Shown here one piece after another: positions 37,590 to 46,752 of a stretch of 64,000 nt of DNA. Below the pieces are notes generated by a model that was not told the origin of the DNA, made no database searches, and saw only the letters and a list, made by a program, of their open reading frames with translations. The translations under genes were made by a program, and so were the position numbers. This stretch comes from JAKAGZ01 sp963748105. GTDB taxonomy: Bacteria; Bacteroidota; Ignavibacteria; Ignavibacteriales; Ignavibacteriaceae. Every line of letters starts with the position of its first letter. Position 1 is the first letter of the stretch. The stretch lies in assembly GCA_963748105.1 (NCBI GenBank), contig CAVVHP010000002.1, positions 1-64,000 on the forward strand. Direction: 5' to 3'.

Positions 37590-37859
37590 ATGGTAACAGC
37601 AATTATCCAACATGAAGTTGAAAACTTCGCAGAATGGAAAAAAATATTTGATGCAGATGAACCCAATCGTGCAAAAGCAGGAGTTAAATTAACTGGCCTT
37701 TACACATCGGTCAAAAACCCCAAAGATGTAACAATGATTTTTGAACCACCTAAAGCAGAACTATATGAGGCAATGATGAGTGACCCGAAAAGACAGGAAG
37801 ATATGAAGAAAGCAGGAGTAATAAGTAAGCCTGTAGCAACAATTCTAAACAAGGCTTAA
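37590..37859 (+). CDS. Small dimeric alpha/beta-barrel (ABM-like) protein
   Basis: An 89-residue protein whose opening AIIQHEVENFAEWKKIFD and later VTMIFEPP look like the ferredoxin-like half-barrel of ABM/DUF-type proteins, which dimerise and may bind small ligands or act as monooxygenases. There are no catalytic residues I can assign. AAAGGA precedes the ATG. It shares a bidirectional terminator with the convergent katG and might belong to the oxidative-stress group. Confidence 0.65.
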   Translation: MVTAIIQHEVENFAEWKKIFDADEPNRAKAGVKLTGLYTSVKNPKDVTMIFEPPKAELYEAMMSDPKRQEDMKKAGVISKPVATILNKA

Positions 37860-37922
37860 TAATAACACACAAGGACACTGTTAGGTGCGAATAATCTATC
37901 AATGTTCACTTTGCTTTTAACA

Positions 37923-37952
37923 AAAACCTCCGGCTTATTTACCGGAGGTTTT
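37923..37952. terminator. Bidirectional terminator between the ABM-like gene and katG
   Basis: AAAACCTCCGG (37923-37933) pairs with CCGGAGGTTTT (37942-37952), 11 bp with an eight-base loop and T-rich flanks on both strands. It lies between the ends of two convergent genes and can serve both. Confidence 0.85.
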
Positions 37953-37982
37953 CTAATTAATTTATCACCTGAGTAAATTTAA

Positions 37983-40214
37983 TCACTTCAGGTCAAATCT
38001 GTCAAGATTCATCACCTTGTCCCAAGCTGCAACAAAGTCCTTAACGAACTTTTCTTTCGCATCTTTACATCCATAAACCTCAGCAAGTGCACGAAGTTCT
38101 GAATTTGAACCGAAGATAAGATCTACACGTGTGCCGGTCCATTTAACTTTGCCCGTTTTACGATCATGACCTTCAAAGGTATCATCAGCTACAGAAGTCG
38201 ACTTCCATTCAGTACTCGGATCAAGCAGATTTACGAAAAAGTCGTTTGTAAGAGTATCTTTCTTTCTGGTAAATACTCCGTGTTTGGAGCCGTCAAAGTT
38301 TGTATTAAGAACACGCATTCCACCGAGAAGAACAGTCATTTCAGGGGGTGTAAGTGTTAAAAGTTGAGCACGGTCAATCAATATTTCCTCCTCAGATGCA
38401 CTGTAACCTTTCTTTTTTCTCAGGTAATTGCGGAAGCCGTCTCCAACAGGTTCCAGTACAGCAAATGAATCGACATCTGTCTGTTCCTGGGTTGCATCGC
38501 CGCGTCCCGGTGTGAAAGGCACTTTAACATTGAAGCCAGCCTTTTTTGCCGCATTTTCAACTGCCGCACATCCGCCTAGAACTATCAAATCTGCGAGAGA
38601 AACTTTCTTACTTTTAGATTTATCGTTGAATTCTTTTTGAATTTTCTTTAGGGTATTCAGCACTTTTTCCAGCTGGGCAGGGTTGTTTACTTCCCAGCTT
38701 TTTTGTGGTAGAAGCTGAATACGTGCCCCGTTAGCTCCGCCACGGTTATCAGAACCACGGAACGTTGATGCAGATGCCCATGCGGTTGATACAAGTTCAG
38801 ATACTGATAGTCTGGTTTTAAGAATTTTATTCTTAAGTGCGGTAACATCTCTGCTTGTAATTTTCTTTTTAACAGCCGGAACAGGATCCTGCCAGATCAG
38901 ATCTTCTTTCGGTACTTCAGGACCTAAATAACGCGCACGCGGGCCCATATCACGATGAGTTAATTTAAACCATGCACGTGCGAAAGCATCCGCAAACTCA
39001 TCAGGATTTTCATAAAAGCGTCTTGAAATTTTTTCGTAAGCAGGATCGAACCTCAGTGACAGATCAGTAGTAAGCATTGTTGGTGCGTGTTTTTTTGATG
39101 GATTGGCAGCATCCGGAATTGAATCAGGAGCATTTTTAGCTACCCACTGTTTCGCACCAGCCGGGCTTTTGGTTAATTCCCATTCGTAACCAAACAGATT
39201 TTCAAAAAAGTTGTTGCTCCATTTCGTTGGTGTTGTAGTCCAGGTAACTTCAGGTCCACCACCAATTGTGTCACCGCCTTTACCAGAGCCAAAACTGCTT
39301 TTCCAGCCGAGTCCCTGTTCTTCGATTCCGGCTGCCGCGGGTTCCGGACCAACGTATTTATCAGGATTGGCAGCACCATGTGCTTTACCAAATGTATGTC
39401 CGCCTGCAATAAGTGCCACAGTTTCTTCATCATTCATAGCCATACGACCAAATGTTTCTCTTATGTCTTTTGCGGCCTCTAGAGGATCGGGATTTCCATT
39501 CGGACCTTCGGGATTAACATAAATCAGTCCCATTTGAACTGCGGCCAGGGGATTTTCGAGATCCCGATCACCTGTATAACGCTTGTCATCAAGCCATTCG
39601 CCTTCCGAACCCCAATAAATATCTTCAGGGGATTCCCAGATATCCTCGCGTCCACCGCCGAACCCGAAAGTCTTGAATCCCATAGATTCGAGCGAACAGT
39701 TACCTGCGAGTATAATCAAATCTGCCCAGGAAATTTTCTTCCCGTATTTTTGCTTGATTGGCCAAAGTAGCCTGCGCGCTTTATCAAGATTCACATTATC
39801 GGGCCAGCTGTTCAGCGGTTCAAAACGCTGAGCGCCTGTTCCGCCACCGCCACGGCCATCGGCAATTCGGTAAGTACCAGCACTGTGCCATGCCATTCGA
39901 ATGAAGAACGGTCCATAATGACTGAAATCTGCCGGCCACCAATCCTGGGAATCAGTCATTAGTTTGTAAATGTCTCTTTTTACGGCTTTCAGGTCAAGTT
40001 TCTTGAATTCTTTTGCGTAGTTGAATTTCTCTCCCATAGGATTTGATTTGGAAGAATGCTGACGGAGTATATTTAAATTTAATTTTTTTGGCCACCAGTC
40101 ACGGACTGATGTACCGCCGCCTGCACCGTGTTTTAGCGCCCCGGTTGTAAACGGGCACTTGCTTTCATCGTTTGTATTGTAAGATGTTTCATCCTGATGT
40201 TTGTTTTTTCCCAT
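37983..40214 (-). CDS. katG: Catalase-peroxidase
   Basis: A bifunctional heme enzyme that removes hydrogen peroxide. The 743 residues comprise the usual two peroxidase-like domains. The distal triad is Arg106, Trp109 and His110 in IRMAWHSAGTYR; the proximal histidine is in GGHTFGKAHG; the tyrosine of the Met-Tyr-Trp adduct is in MGLIYVNPEGP. No signal peptide is seen, so it is cytoplasmic. AGAGGG precedes the ATG. The peroxiredoxin gene next to it, separated by its own terminator, suggests a peroxide-defence neighbourhood. Confidence 0.97.
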   Translation of the reverse strand: MGKNKHQDETSYNTNDESKCPFTTGALKHGAGGGTSVRDWWPKKLNLNILRQHSSKSNPMGEKFNYAKEFKKLDLKAVKRDIYKLMTDSQDWWPADFSHYGPFFIRMAWHSAGTYRIADGRGGGGTGAQRFEPLNSWPDNVNLDKARRLLWPIKQKYGKKISWADLIILAGNCSLESMGFKTFGFGGGREDIWESPEDIYWGSEGEWLDDKRYTGDRDLENPLAAVQMGLIYVNPEGPNGNPDPLEAAKDIRETFGRMAMNDEETVALIAGGHTFGKAHGAANPDKYVGPEPAAAGIEEQGLGWKSSFGSGKGGDTIGGGPEVTWTTTPTKWSNNFFENLFGYEWELTKSPAGAKQWVAKNAPDSIPDAANPSKKHAPTMLTTDLSLRFDPAYEKISRRFYENPDEFADAFARAWFKLTHRDMGPRARYLGPEVPKEDLIWQDPVPAVKKKITSRDVTALKNKILKTRLSVSELVSTAWASASTFRGSDNRGGANGARIQLLPQKSWEVNNPAQLEKVLNTLKKIQKEFNDKSKSKKVSLADLIVLGGCAAVENAAKKAGFNVKVPFTPGRGDATQEQTDVDSFAVLEPVGDGFRNYLRKKKGYSASEEEILIDRAQLLTLTPPEMTVLLGGMRVLNTNFDGSKHGVFTRKKDTLTNDFFVNLLDPSTEWKSTSVADDTFEGHDRKTGKVKWTGTRVDLIFGSNSELRALAEVYGCKDAKEKFVKDFVAAWDKVMNLDRFDLK

Positions 40215-40430
40215 TTTTTAACCCTCTTTAATTAATAAATTGTTAATAATATTAGTTTGTTAAAATCTTTTATACGCTTCATTTATGTTATTGATCAACC
40301 AAGGGTTACTGCAAGTGTTTAAAGAATTTACAGAATTATAAATAGTTTAACAAGGCAGGGGAAAATACAGAAACTAACAGCTCAAAAATAATCATTATAT
40401 TAAAATATATATGACAGATATTTTAAAACA

Positions 40431-40457
40431 AAAAATCCCGCCTAAAGCGGGATTTTT
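40431..40457 (-). terminator. Intrinsic terminator of the peroxiredoxin gene
   Basis: AAAAATCCCGC (40431-40441) pairs with GCGGGATTTTT (40447-40457) around a five-base loop. T-runs on both strands make it bidirectional. It lies 22 bases past the peroxiredoxin stop codon. Confidence 0.85.
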
Positions 40458-40479
40458 GTACGGTATTAATTTTGAATAA

Positions 40480-41022
40480 TTAAACTGAAATTACGTCCTG
40501 TCCTGGTTCCCAGTTACATGGAATCAATCCGCCATTCTGAAGTCCGTCGAGTATTCTCAATACTTCATCTACATTTCTGCCCACGTTAAGGTCGTTAACA
40601 GAAATCCAGCGGATACTTCCTTCAGGGTCAACGATGAAAGTTGCACGGTAAGCTACTTTTTCGTCAGCTTCAAGAATTCCAAGTTCGTCTGCTAATGATT
40701 TTGAAGTATCAGCAATAAGTGGAAACTTCAGATCTCTCAGATCATTATGGTTATTTCTCCAGGCCAAATGAACAAATTCTGAATCTGTTGAAGCTCCGTA
40801 AAGTACGGTGTTTCTCTTTTCAAATTCATCGAAATTTTGGTTAAATGTAGCTATTTCTGTAGGGCAAACGAAGGTAAAATCTTTCGGGTACCAGAACATT
40901 ATCATCCATTTACCTTCTGCTTTATAATCTTTAGAAGTGATTGTCTTAAATTCTTTGCCTGCTTCAAGTGATACTACTGCAGTTTTCTTAAATTCCGGAA
41001 ATTGTTCTCTTAATGAAATCAT
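40480..41022 (-). CDS. 2-Cys peroxiredoxin (AhpC family)
   Basis: A thiol peroxidase of 180 residues. The peroxidatic Cys53 is in FTFVCPTE and the resolving Cys169 in PCNWEPGQ near the C-terminus. The conserved Thr of the active site is in the same PTE motif. I choose the ATG at 41022 because AAGGAG is seven bases upstream; the longer frame from a GTG at 41043 would read through the ribosome site. The electron donor (AhpF or thioredoxin) is not in the window. Confidence 0.94.
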   Translation of the reverse strand: MISLREQFPEFKKTAVVSLEAGKEFKTITSKDYKAEGKWMIMFWYPKDFTFVCPTEIATFNQNFDEFEKRNTVLYGASTDSEFVHLAWRNNHNDLRDLKFPLIADTSKSLADELGILEADEKVAYRATFIVDPEGSIRWISVNDLNVGRNVDEVLRILDGLQNGGLIPCNWEPGQDVISV

Positions 41023-41249
41023 ACTTTTCTCCTTTTCACACACATATTTTTTAAATAAAATTAGAATTGAACATCTAAGTTACGGACTGTTAATGACTTT
41101 TTCAAAAAATGGAGCAATGATTTTGCTTCCTTACCCCATTCTTAGGTATTATCACTAAGGCATGTTGAAATATGCAACAATTGACGGGTTTTTTATATAT
41201 TTGTCTTAGTTATATAGAATTGTTTTTATAAACCGGATTAGCAGGGAGA

Positions 41250-41663
41250 ATGCCAATGTATTTGTATGAAAGGACCATTAATTTTTACGATTGTGATCCC
41301 GCCGGCATATTGTTTTATGCACGGATTTATGAGCTGACACACGCAGCTTACGAAGGATTAATTGATAGCTTAAACCTTGATGAAGACTACTGGGCAAATG
41401 ATGATTATGTCGTTCCTATTTTGCACAGCGAGGCAAGATATCACAAGCCGATCACTTACGGACAGGTAATCACTGTTGAAGTTAGTGTTACTAAAATAAA
41501 AACCTCTTCTTTTGAATTGCAGTACAAATGTAAAAATGAGAATGGGGATGTTTGCGTTGAAGTAAAAACGGTTCACGTTTTGATTGATAAAACAAACTGG
41601 AAGAAAAAGTCTCTTACAGATGGCATCAAAAAAGGTTTGATGAAAAATATCTCAGTTGAATAA
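41250..41663 (+). CDS. Hot-dog fold acyl-CoA thioesterase, possible DHNA-CoA hydrolase
   Basis: A 137-residue 4HBT-type thioesterase. The motif YDCDPAGILFYARIYEL near residue 13 carries the catalytic Asp of the YbgC/4HBT family. It converges on menE, overlapping it by 12 bases, at the end of a complete menaquinone cluster. The hydrolysis of 1,4-dihydroxy-2-naphthoyl-CoA is the one step that cluster would otherwise lack, so I infer this is the menI function. A general acyl-CoA thioesterase is the alternative. GGGAG precedes the ATG. Confidence 0.78.
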   Translation: MPMYLYERTINFYDCDPAGILFYARIYELTHAAYEGLIDSLNLDEDYWANDDYVVPILHSEARYHKPITYGQVITVEVSVTKIKTSSFELQYKCKNENGDVCVEVKTVHVLIDKTNWKKKSLTDGIKKGLMKNISVE

Positions 41664-43094
41664 ATCTCTAACTTTCCCTTTCTCGATTTTGCCTAGAGAA
41701 GTTTTAGGAATTTGTTTCACATAAATTATTTTCTTTGGAATTTTATAGCCTGCAATTTTTGTTTTTAAAAATTCTTTTAATTTAATATCGATTTCACTTG
41801 ATTTAACAACCACCGCAACTGCAATGTGTCCCCATGTTTTATCTTCCAGTCCAAACACATAGCAATCTTTAATATCCGGATTTTCAAAAATAGCGTTCTG
41901 AACTTCAGCTGGATTTATATTTTCTCCTCCGGAAACTATAAGATCATTTCTGCGGGCTTCAACAAACAAATATCCTTCTTCATCCAGGTACCCGATATCA
42001 CCGCTTAAATACATCCCATTCTTTGATTTATTGCTCGTTTCTTTTTCGTTATTTATATAACCCTTCATTACGGAATCACTTTTTACGGCTATTTCACCCG
42101 ATTTGCCGGCAGGGAGTTTTTGCCCTGATTCACTAAGTATAAAAATTTCATTCTTTTGTAAAATTTTACCTGATGAAGTAATTTTTCGCAAAATATCTTT
42201 TGCTTCTATCATAGTAACGAAAGAAGAAGTTTCGCTTGAGCCGTAAACTTTTGACACTTTCCACCCATTATTAACAGCAGTTTTTACCAGGTCGTTATTT
42301 ACAAATCCTCCGCCCAGCAAAAGATTTTTTAACTCATCACTGGGTTTTGTTTTTAATTCTATCAATCTTTTTAGTTGTGTGCCTACTAATGAAGCGAACG
42401 TAGGACTTTGATTTTCAAAACAGAATTTCAGGCTCTCAGTTTCCAGCGATTCCGGTATTATTACAGAAGCGCTATACAATAAGGCTCTGATAATAATCGA
42501 GAACCCGCCAATATGATAAAAGGGAAGACTGGCTAACCATCTGTCTTTTTCACTTTGCTGCAAAATCTGGTTTCCGATCTCAGCACTGCGTATCAGGTTG
42601 CTGAATGAAAGCATTACACCTTTTGGAGTTCCCGATGAACCTGATGTGAAAATAATTACTGCCGTGTTTTTCAAATCAACATTTGATGGATAATCATTCC
42701 CGGTTGCAAATTGAGTTTCGAATGGAAAATTAAATTTCTCAATCGAAGTTAATTTCGGATCATTGTCACAGGATTTATGAATAAATAATTTTTTACATCC
42801 TGCAATTTCCATTAATTGCTGAATCTCAGTATTTGTTAATCTTGTATTAATCGGAACAGGGACAGCATCTATTAGCCATAATGCTAATATGAGTACTATA
42901 AAATCCGGATTATTATCGGACAATATTGCTACCGGTTCATTTTTATTTATTTGTTTGTATGATAAATATTTTGATGCCGAAAAGGCTTTTTCTTTTAATT
43001 CGGAATAGGAAAGTAATTTATGCCGGGTGATAATTGCTGGTAGATCAGGATTTAACTTTACATTTTGGGAGAATATTTCCTCGAGAAAATTCAT
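41652..43094 (-). CDS. menE: o-Succinylbenzoate-CoA ligase
   Basis: An adenylate-forming enzyme that activates o-succinylbenzoate with ATP and CoA. The 480 residues show the AMP-binding loop IFTSGSSGTPKGV, the YGSSETSS motif, the GD motif in YLSGDIGYLDEEG, and the C-terminal SLGKIEKGKVRD lysine region. Last gene of the men operon, four bases after menC. The family is broad, but the position makes MenE very likely. Confidence 0.92.
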   Translation of the reverse strand: MNFLEEIFSQNVKLNPDLPAIITRHKLLSYSELKEKAFSASKYLSYKQINKNEPVAILSDNNPDFIVLILALWLIDAVPVPINTRLTNTEIQQLMEIAGCKKLFIHKSCDNDPKLTSIEKFNFPFETQFATGNDYPSNVDLKNTAVIIFTSGSSGTPKGVMLSFSNLIRSAEIGNQILQQSEKDRWLASLPFYHIGGFSIIIRALLYSASVIIPESLETESLKFCFENQSPTFASLVGTQLKRLIELKTKPSDELKNLLLGGGFVNNDLVKTAVNNGWKVSKVYGSSETSSFVTMIEAKDILRKITSSGKILQKNEIFILSESGQKLPAGKSGEIAVKSDSVMKGYINNEKETSNKSKNGMYLSGDIGYLDEEGYLFVEARRNDLIVSGGENINPAEVQNAIFENPDIKDCYVFGLEDKTWGHIAVAVVVKSSEIDIKLKEFLKTKIAGYKIPKKIIYVKQIPKTSLGKIEKGKVRDLFN

Positions 43095-43097
43095 ATT

Positions 43098-44123
43098 TCA
43101 ACCAAGTGAAATAATTCCATTTTTTACAGGGTAAAGATCGTCAACAAAATCTTTTTCAAATAATGCTCCCGTTGCAAGCCCGTGAGCATTATGATCTTTC
43201 AGGAATGAAGAAGCGAGCACTGCAAACGAACGACCCACCGCAGTTTCAATTGATGATGTGATTGTAACTTTTATATTATTTTTTTTAGCAAGCTCAATTA
43301 TTTTAACAGTTCGGGTAATGCCCCCAAGCATCATTGGCTTTAATATCAGAACTTCAGCCGCTTTCTTATCTATTATATGCTCTGCATCTTTATAATTTCT
43401 TACTGACTCATCGGCTGCCAGGGGAATATTAGCTTTTTCTTTTACTTTGATAAAATCAGACATGCTGCTAACCGGCTGTTCGCAATATTCAATATCAAAC
43501 TGTTCGAGTTGCTTTAGGTTTTCTATTGCAGAGTCAGGTGTCCATTTCCCATTAGCATCAATCCTGACTTTTGCATCAGCAGGAATCATCTCTCTTACAA
43601 TTTTAACTGATTCGAGATCATCAGAAAAATTTTCTCTTCCAACTTTTATTTTAAAGGTCCGGAAGCCTTCTTTAAGCAGCTGGCTCGTTCTGATTTTTAT
43701 TTCGTCCGGAGATAAAAATCCGATTGTGGCGTTCACTTTTATAGTACGCGAAGATTCCTGGTTAAGCAGCTCATTTAATGTAGTGTTCGATTTTGCACCC
43801 ATAAAATTTAATAATGCCTGCTCAAAACCGTGACGTAAAGCGGGTAATTTTCCAAATGAAGCGAGATTTTCTTCCAGACTATCCTGAAAATTTGAAAGAT
43901 CCAGTTTTAGCTTCAATTTAAAATCTTTGAGAAATTCAACTTCGGATTCATATGTCTCAGAACCAAAATCAGGTAGGGGGGCTGCTTCGCCTGCTCCTAC
44001 TGCTGTGCCGTCACTTAGAATAATTATAAATCCTTTTCTTTCGGTAATTTTCGATTTTGATGTTTCAAAAGGAGTTTTTAGCGATAAAGAATATGGATGA
44101 TATTTAAGTGTTAATTCATTCAT
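43098..44123 (-). CDS. menC: o-Succinylbenzoate synthase
   Basis: An enolase-superfamily enzyme that dehydrates SHCHC to o-succinylbenzoate. The 341 residues include the KIKVG lysine motif (TFKIKVGREN), metal ligands in VRIDANGKW and IEYCEQPV, a third in AADESV, and the second catalytic lysine in LILKPMMLGG. It overlaps menA by four bases and precedes menE by three, consistent with one transcript. Confidence 0.94.
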   Translation of the reverse strand: MNELTLKYHPYSLSLKTPFETSKSKITERKGFIIILSDGTAVGAGEAAPLPDFGSETYESEVEFLKDFKLKLKLDLSNFQDSLEENLASFGKLPALRHGFEQALLNFMGAKSNTTLNELLNQESSRTIKVNATIGFLSPDEIKIRTSQLLKEGFRTFKIKVGRENFSDDLESVKIVREMIPADAKVRIDANGKWTPDSAIENLKQLEQFDIEYCEQPVSSMSDFIKVKEKANIPLAADESVRNYKDAEHIIDKKAAEVLILKPMMLGGITRTVKIIELAKKNNIKVTITSSIETAVGRSFAVLASSFLKDHNAHGLATGALFEKDFVDDLYPVKNGIISLG

Positions 44124-45016
44124 AAAACAAGTCCTATTGAAAATAATATCCCAAATATTGCGGAAAGTTTTGCTGAAATTTCAAGTGTTTTGTTTAATTC
44201 CAATCCTTTTAATGTAAAAAGCATTTTCACCAGGTTGAATGCAATTGGTAAAGTAAGATAGGGAAGAAATACCCAGTAACTAAAACTAAATTCTAAAAAA
44301 AGGAAAAGCGGTATTAGAAAAGAAATTACAAGCAAAAATATGTATTGAAATCTTGTGAAATTTTTACCGAGCAATACTGCGAGAGTATGTTTGTTGGCCG
44401 CCCGATCCTCTTCAATATCCCTGTAATTATTTACTACAAGAATATTTGTTATTAGTGCCCCAACCGGGATAGAAGCCAAAAGTGATAAAAGTGAAAAATT
44501 TTGTGTCTGTACATAGTATGTGCCGGCTGTTCCAACAATTCCGAAAAAAAGGAAAACAAAAACATCGCCTAAACCGTTATAAGCAAGAGGGAAAGGACCT
44601 GCAGTATACGCTATACCGGCAATAATTGATAACACGCCGATAATTAATACAACTTTTCCACCAACATAAACAAGATACAATCCGAGCAAAAATGCTAACA
44701 GAAAAACAAGAACACTTCCGATTTTCATTTCTTTAACAGAAATATATCCGGATGCCAGAACTCTTGTAGGGCCTTTTCTGTCCTCGTTATCTGCTCCGCT
44801 TAAAAAATCATAAAGATCATTAACAAAATTGGTACCTGTCTGAATTAATGTTGAGCAGAGCAGTGCAATAACAGAATAAAGTAAAACAAATTTACTTTCT
44901 CCAATTGCAAGTGCAGAGCCTACAATTACAGGCACAACCGAAGCCAGAAGAGTTTTAGGGCGACTGGCCAACAACCAGCTTTGAAATTTAGGAGGAACTT
45001 CTTTTTTTGATGTCAT
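44120..45016 (-). CDS. menA: 1,4-Dihydroxy-2-naphthoate polyprenyltransferase
   Basis: A UbiA-family membrane enzyme that joins the isoprenoid tail to DHNA with loss of CO2, giving demethylmenaquinone. The 298 residues have about eight hydrophobic helices and the two Asp-rich motifs, NFVNDLYDFLSGAD and NNYRDIEEDRAANK, which bind the prenyl diphosphate through magnesium. It overlaps menC by four bases and follows menB closely. Confidence 0.94.
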   Translation of the reverse strand: MTSKKEVPPKFQSWLLASRPKTLLASVVPVIVGSALAIGESKFVLLYSVIALLCSTLIQTGTNFVNDLYDFLSGADNEDRKGPTRVLASGYISVKEMKIGSVLVFLLAFLLGLYLVYVGGKVVLIIGVLSIIAGIAYTAGPFPLAYNGLGDVFVFLFFGIVGTAGTYYVQTQNFSLLSLLASIPVGALITNILVVNNYRDIEEDRAANKHTLAVLLGKNFTRFQYIFLLVISFLIPLFLFLEFSFSYWVFLPYLTLPIAFNLVKMLFTLKGLELNKTLEISAKLSAIFGILFSIGLVL

Positions 45017-45021
45017 ATTTG

Positions 45022-45855
45022 TTAGGGCAGTTTTGGGAATTTACCGAAATCAGGTTTCCTTTTTTCTAAATAAGCTTTCTTTCCTTCCTGTGCTTCTTCG
45101 CTCATATAATAAAGCAGGGTGGCATTACCGGCAAGTTCCTGTATACCTGCCTGTCCGTCCAGTTCTGCATTAAATCCTGATTTTAATAACCTGATTGACA
45201 TCGGGCTGTGCTCAAGAATTTTCTTTGCCCAATTTACTCCTTCTTCCTCAAGCTTATCAACAGGAACTACTTTATTTACAAGCCCCATTGCTTCAGCTTC
45301 TTTTGCATCATATTGTTCACAAAGATACCAGATTTCACGGGCTTTCTTTTGTCCAACAATTCTGGCCAGGTAGCTTGCACCGAAACCCCCATCAAAACTT
45401 CCAACTTTTGGACCGGTTTGTCCGAAAATTGCGTTGTCTGCTGCAATGGTTAAGTCGCATACAACGTGTAAAACATGTCCGCCTCCTATTGCGTAACCTG
45501 CAACCAAGGCAATAACAGGTTTGGGAATGCTGCGGATAAGTTTTTGTAAATCGAGAACATTTAATCTTGGAACTCCATCGCCGCCGACATAACCTTTATC
45601 TCCGCGAATTCTCTGATCTCCGCCTGAACAGAAAGCATATTTCCCGTCTTTTGCCGGACCTTTTCCGGTCAAAAGTACAACTCCGATTTCCTGATCTTCC
45701 CGTGCATCAGCAAAAGCATTGTACATCTCAATTACAGTTTCCGGCCGAAAGGCGTTTCTTACCTCTGGACGGTTTATTGTAATTTTTGCAACTCCATCCA
45801 TCTTTTCATAAATAATGTCCTGGTAATCATTTACTTTTTTCCAACTAAAACTCAT
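45022..45855 (-). CDS. menB: 1,4-Dihydroxy-2-naphthoyl-CoA synthase
   Basis: A crotonase-fold enzyme that closes the naphthoate ring from o-succinylbenzoyl-CoA. The 277 residues carry the features of the family: FCSGGDQRIRG, AGYAIGGGHVLHVVCDLTIA, GQTGPKVGSFDGG and the C-terminal KRKPDFGKFP segment typical of MenB. It has a clear ATG and lies in the operon between menH and menA. Confidence 0.96.
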   Translation of the reverse strand: MSFSWKKVNDYQDIIYEKMDGVAKITINRPEVRNAFRPETVIEMYNAFADAREDQEIGVVLLTGKGPAKDGKYAFCSGGDQRIRGDKGYVGGDGVPRLNVLDLQKLIRSIPKPVIALVAGYAIGGGHVLHVVCDLTIAADNAIFGQTGPKVGSFDGGFGASYLARIVGQKKAREIWYLCEQYDAKEAEAMGLVNKVVPVDKLEEEGVNWAKKILEHSPMSIRLLKSGFNAELDGQAGIQELAGNATLLYYMSEEAQEGKKAYLEKRKPDFGKFPKLP

Positions 45856-45933
45856 ATCACTACCTTTTAAATTTTCTTGTGGGGATATTTTAAAAACTTA
45901 GAATTATACAAAAATATTGAAAATAGAGGAAAG

Positions 45934-46752
45934 TTAGAATTGTTTCAGGAAGTTATTTACTTCATAAATAAAATCATCAGGATTTTCAATATGAGTGTTA
46001 TGGCCGGCGTTTTTTATGATTTTATGTCCTGAATTCCTGATGTATTTTTCCATTGAAAAATTTATTGCCGTAAATTTATCATCAATTTCACCCGAAATTA
46101 GCAAAGTTTTAGCTTCAATTTCGCCAAGTTTATCAAAGAGAGGGGGCATTTTGCCGGTGCTGAAGCCTTTCAGAGAATTTGAAAGGCCAACCGGATTATT
46201 CTTTAATTTGTTTTCACGGATTTTCGAGATTCTTTCCGGCGCCAGATTTTTTTGTGACATAAAAAGATCAATATTCGTCCAGTAATCGACAAATTTTTCA
46301 ATCGGGTTATTTAAAATAAATTTTGAAAGCTCTACATCATTTTGCACCCTCTGACTTCTGAGATTATCACCGGTTATTCCGGGAGTTGCACTTTCCAGTA
46401 TCATCGCCTTAACTTTCTCAGGATATTTTATTGCGAAGTTTAATGCCGCACGTCCACCCATTGAATAACCAAGAAGAATAATTTTGTTACATCTTATATT
46501 TTCAACTACAGAATTAATCTGTTCAACAATTGAACCTGTATTGTAAAAATTAATTTCTATAGGTGATCCACTTTTGCCGTGTCCGACAAAATCCATTGTA
46601 GCGCAATTAAACCTGGGGTCGATATGCGGAATTATTTCTACCCAGTCTTGTGTAGAGCCTGTAAAACCATGGAGGAATAAGATAAAATCAGGGGAGTTAT
46701 TCTTTTCGAAAACTTCAAAATTCAATGATATATTTTGAAATTGAATTTCCAT
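45934..46752 (-). CDS. menH: SHCHC synthase, alpha/beta hydrolase fold
   Basis: Converts SEPHCHC to SHCHC by loss of pyruvate. The 272 residues include LHGFTGS (oxyanion), MDFVGHGKS, the nucleophile in LLGYSMGGRAAL, an Asp in ISGEIDDKF and the final His in NAGHNTHIENP. Alpha/beta hydrolases are diverse, but the position directly after menD makes MenH likely. It abuts the menD stop with no gap. Confidence 0.88.
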   Translation of the reverse strand: MEIQFQNISLNFEVFEKNNSPDFILFLHGFTGSTQDWVEIIPHIDPRFNCATMDFVGHGKSGSPIEINFYNTGSIVEQINSVVENIRCNKIILLGYSMGGRAALNFAIKYPEKVKAMILESATPGITGDNLRSQRVQNDVELSKFILNNPIEKFVDYWTNIDLFMSQKNLAPERISKIRENKLKNNPVGLSNSLKGFSTGKMPPLFDKLGEIEAKTLLISGEIDDKFTAINFSMEKYIRNSGHKIIKNAGHNTHIENPDDFIYEVNNFLKQF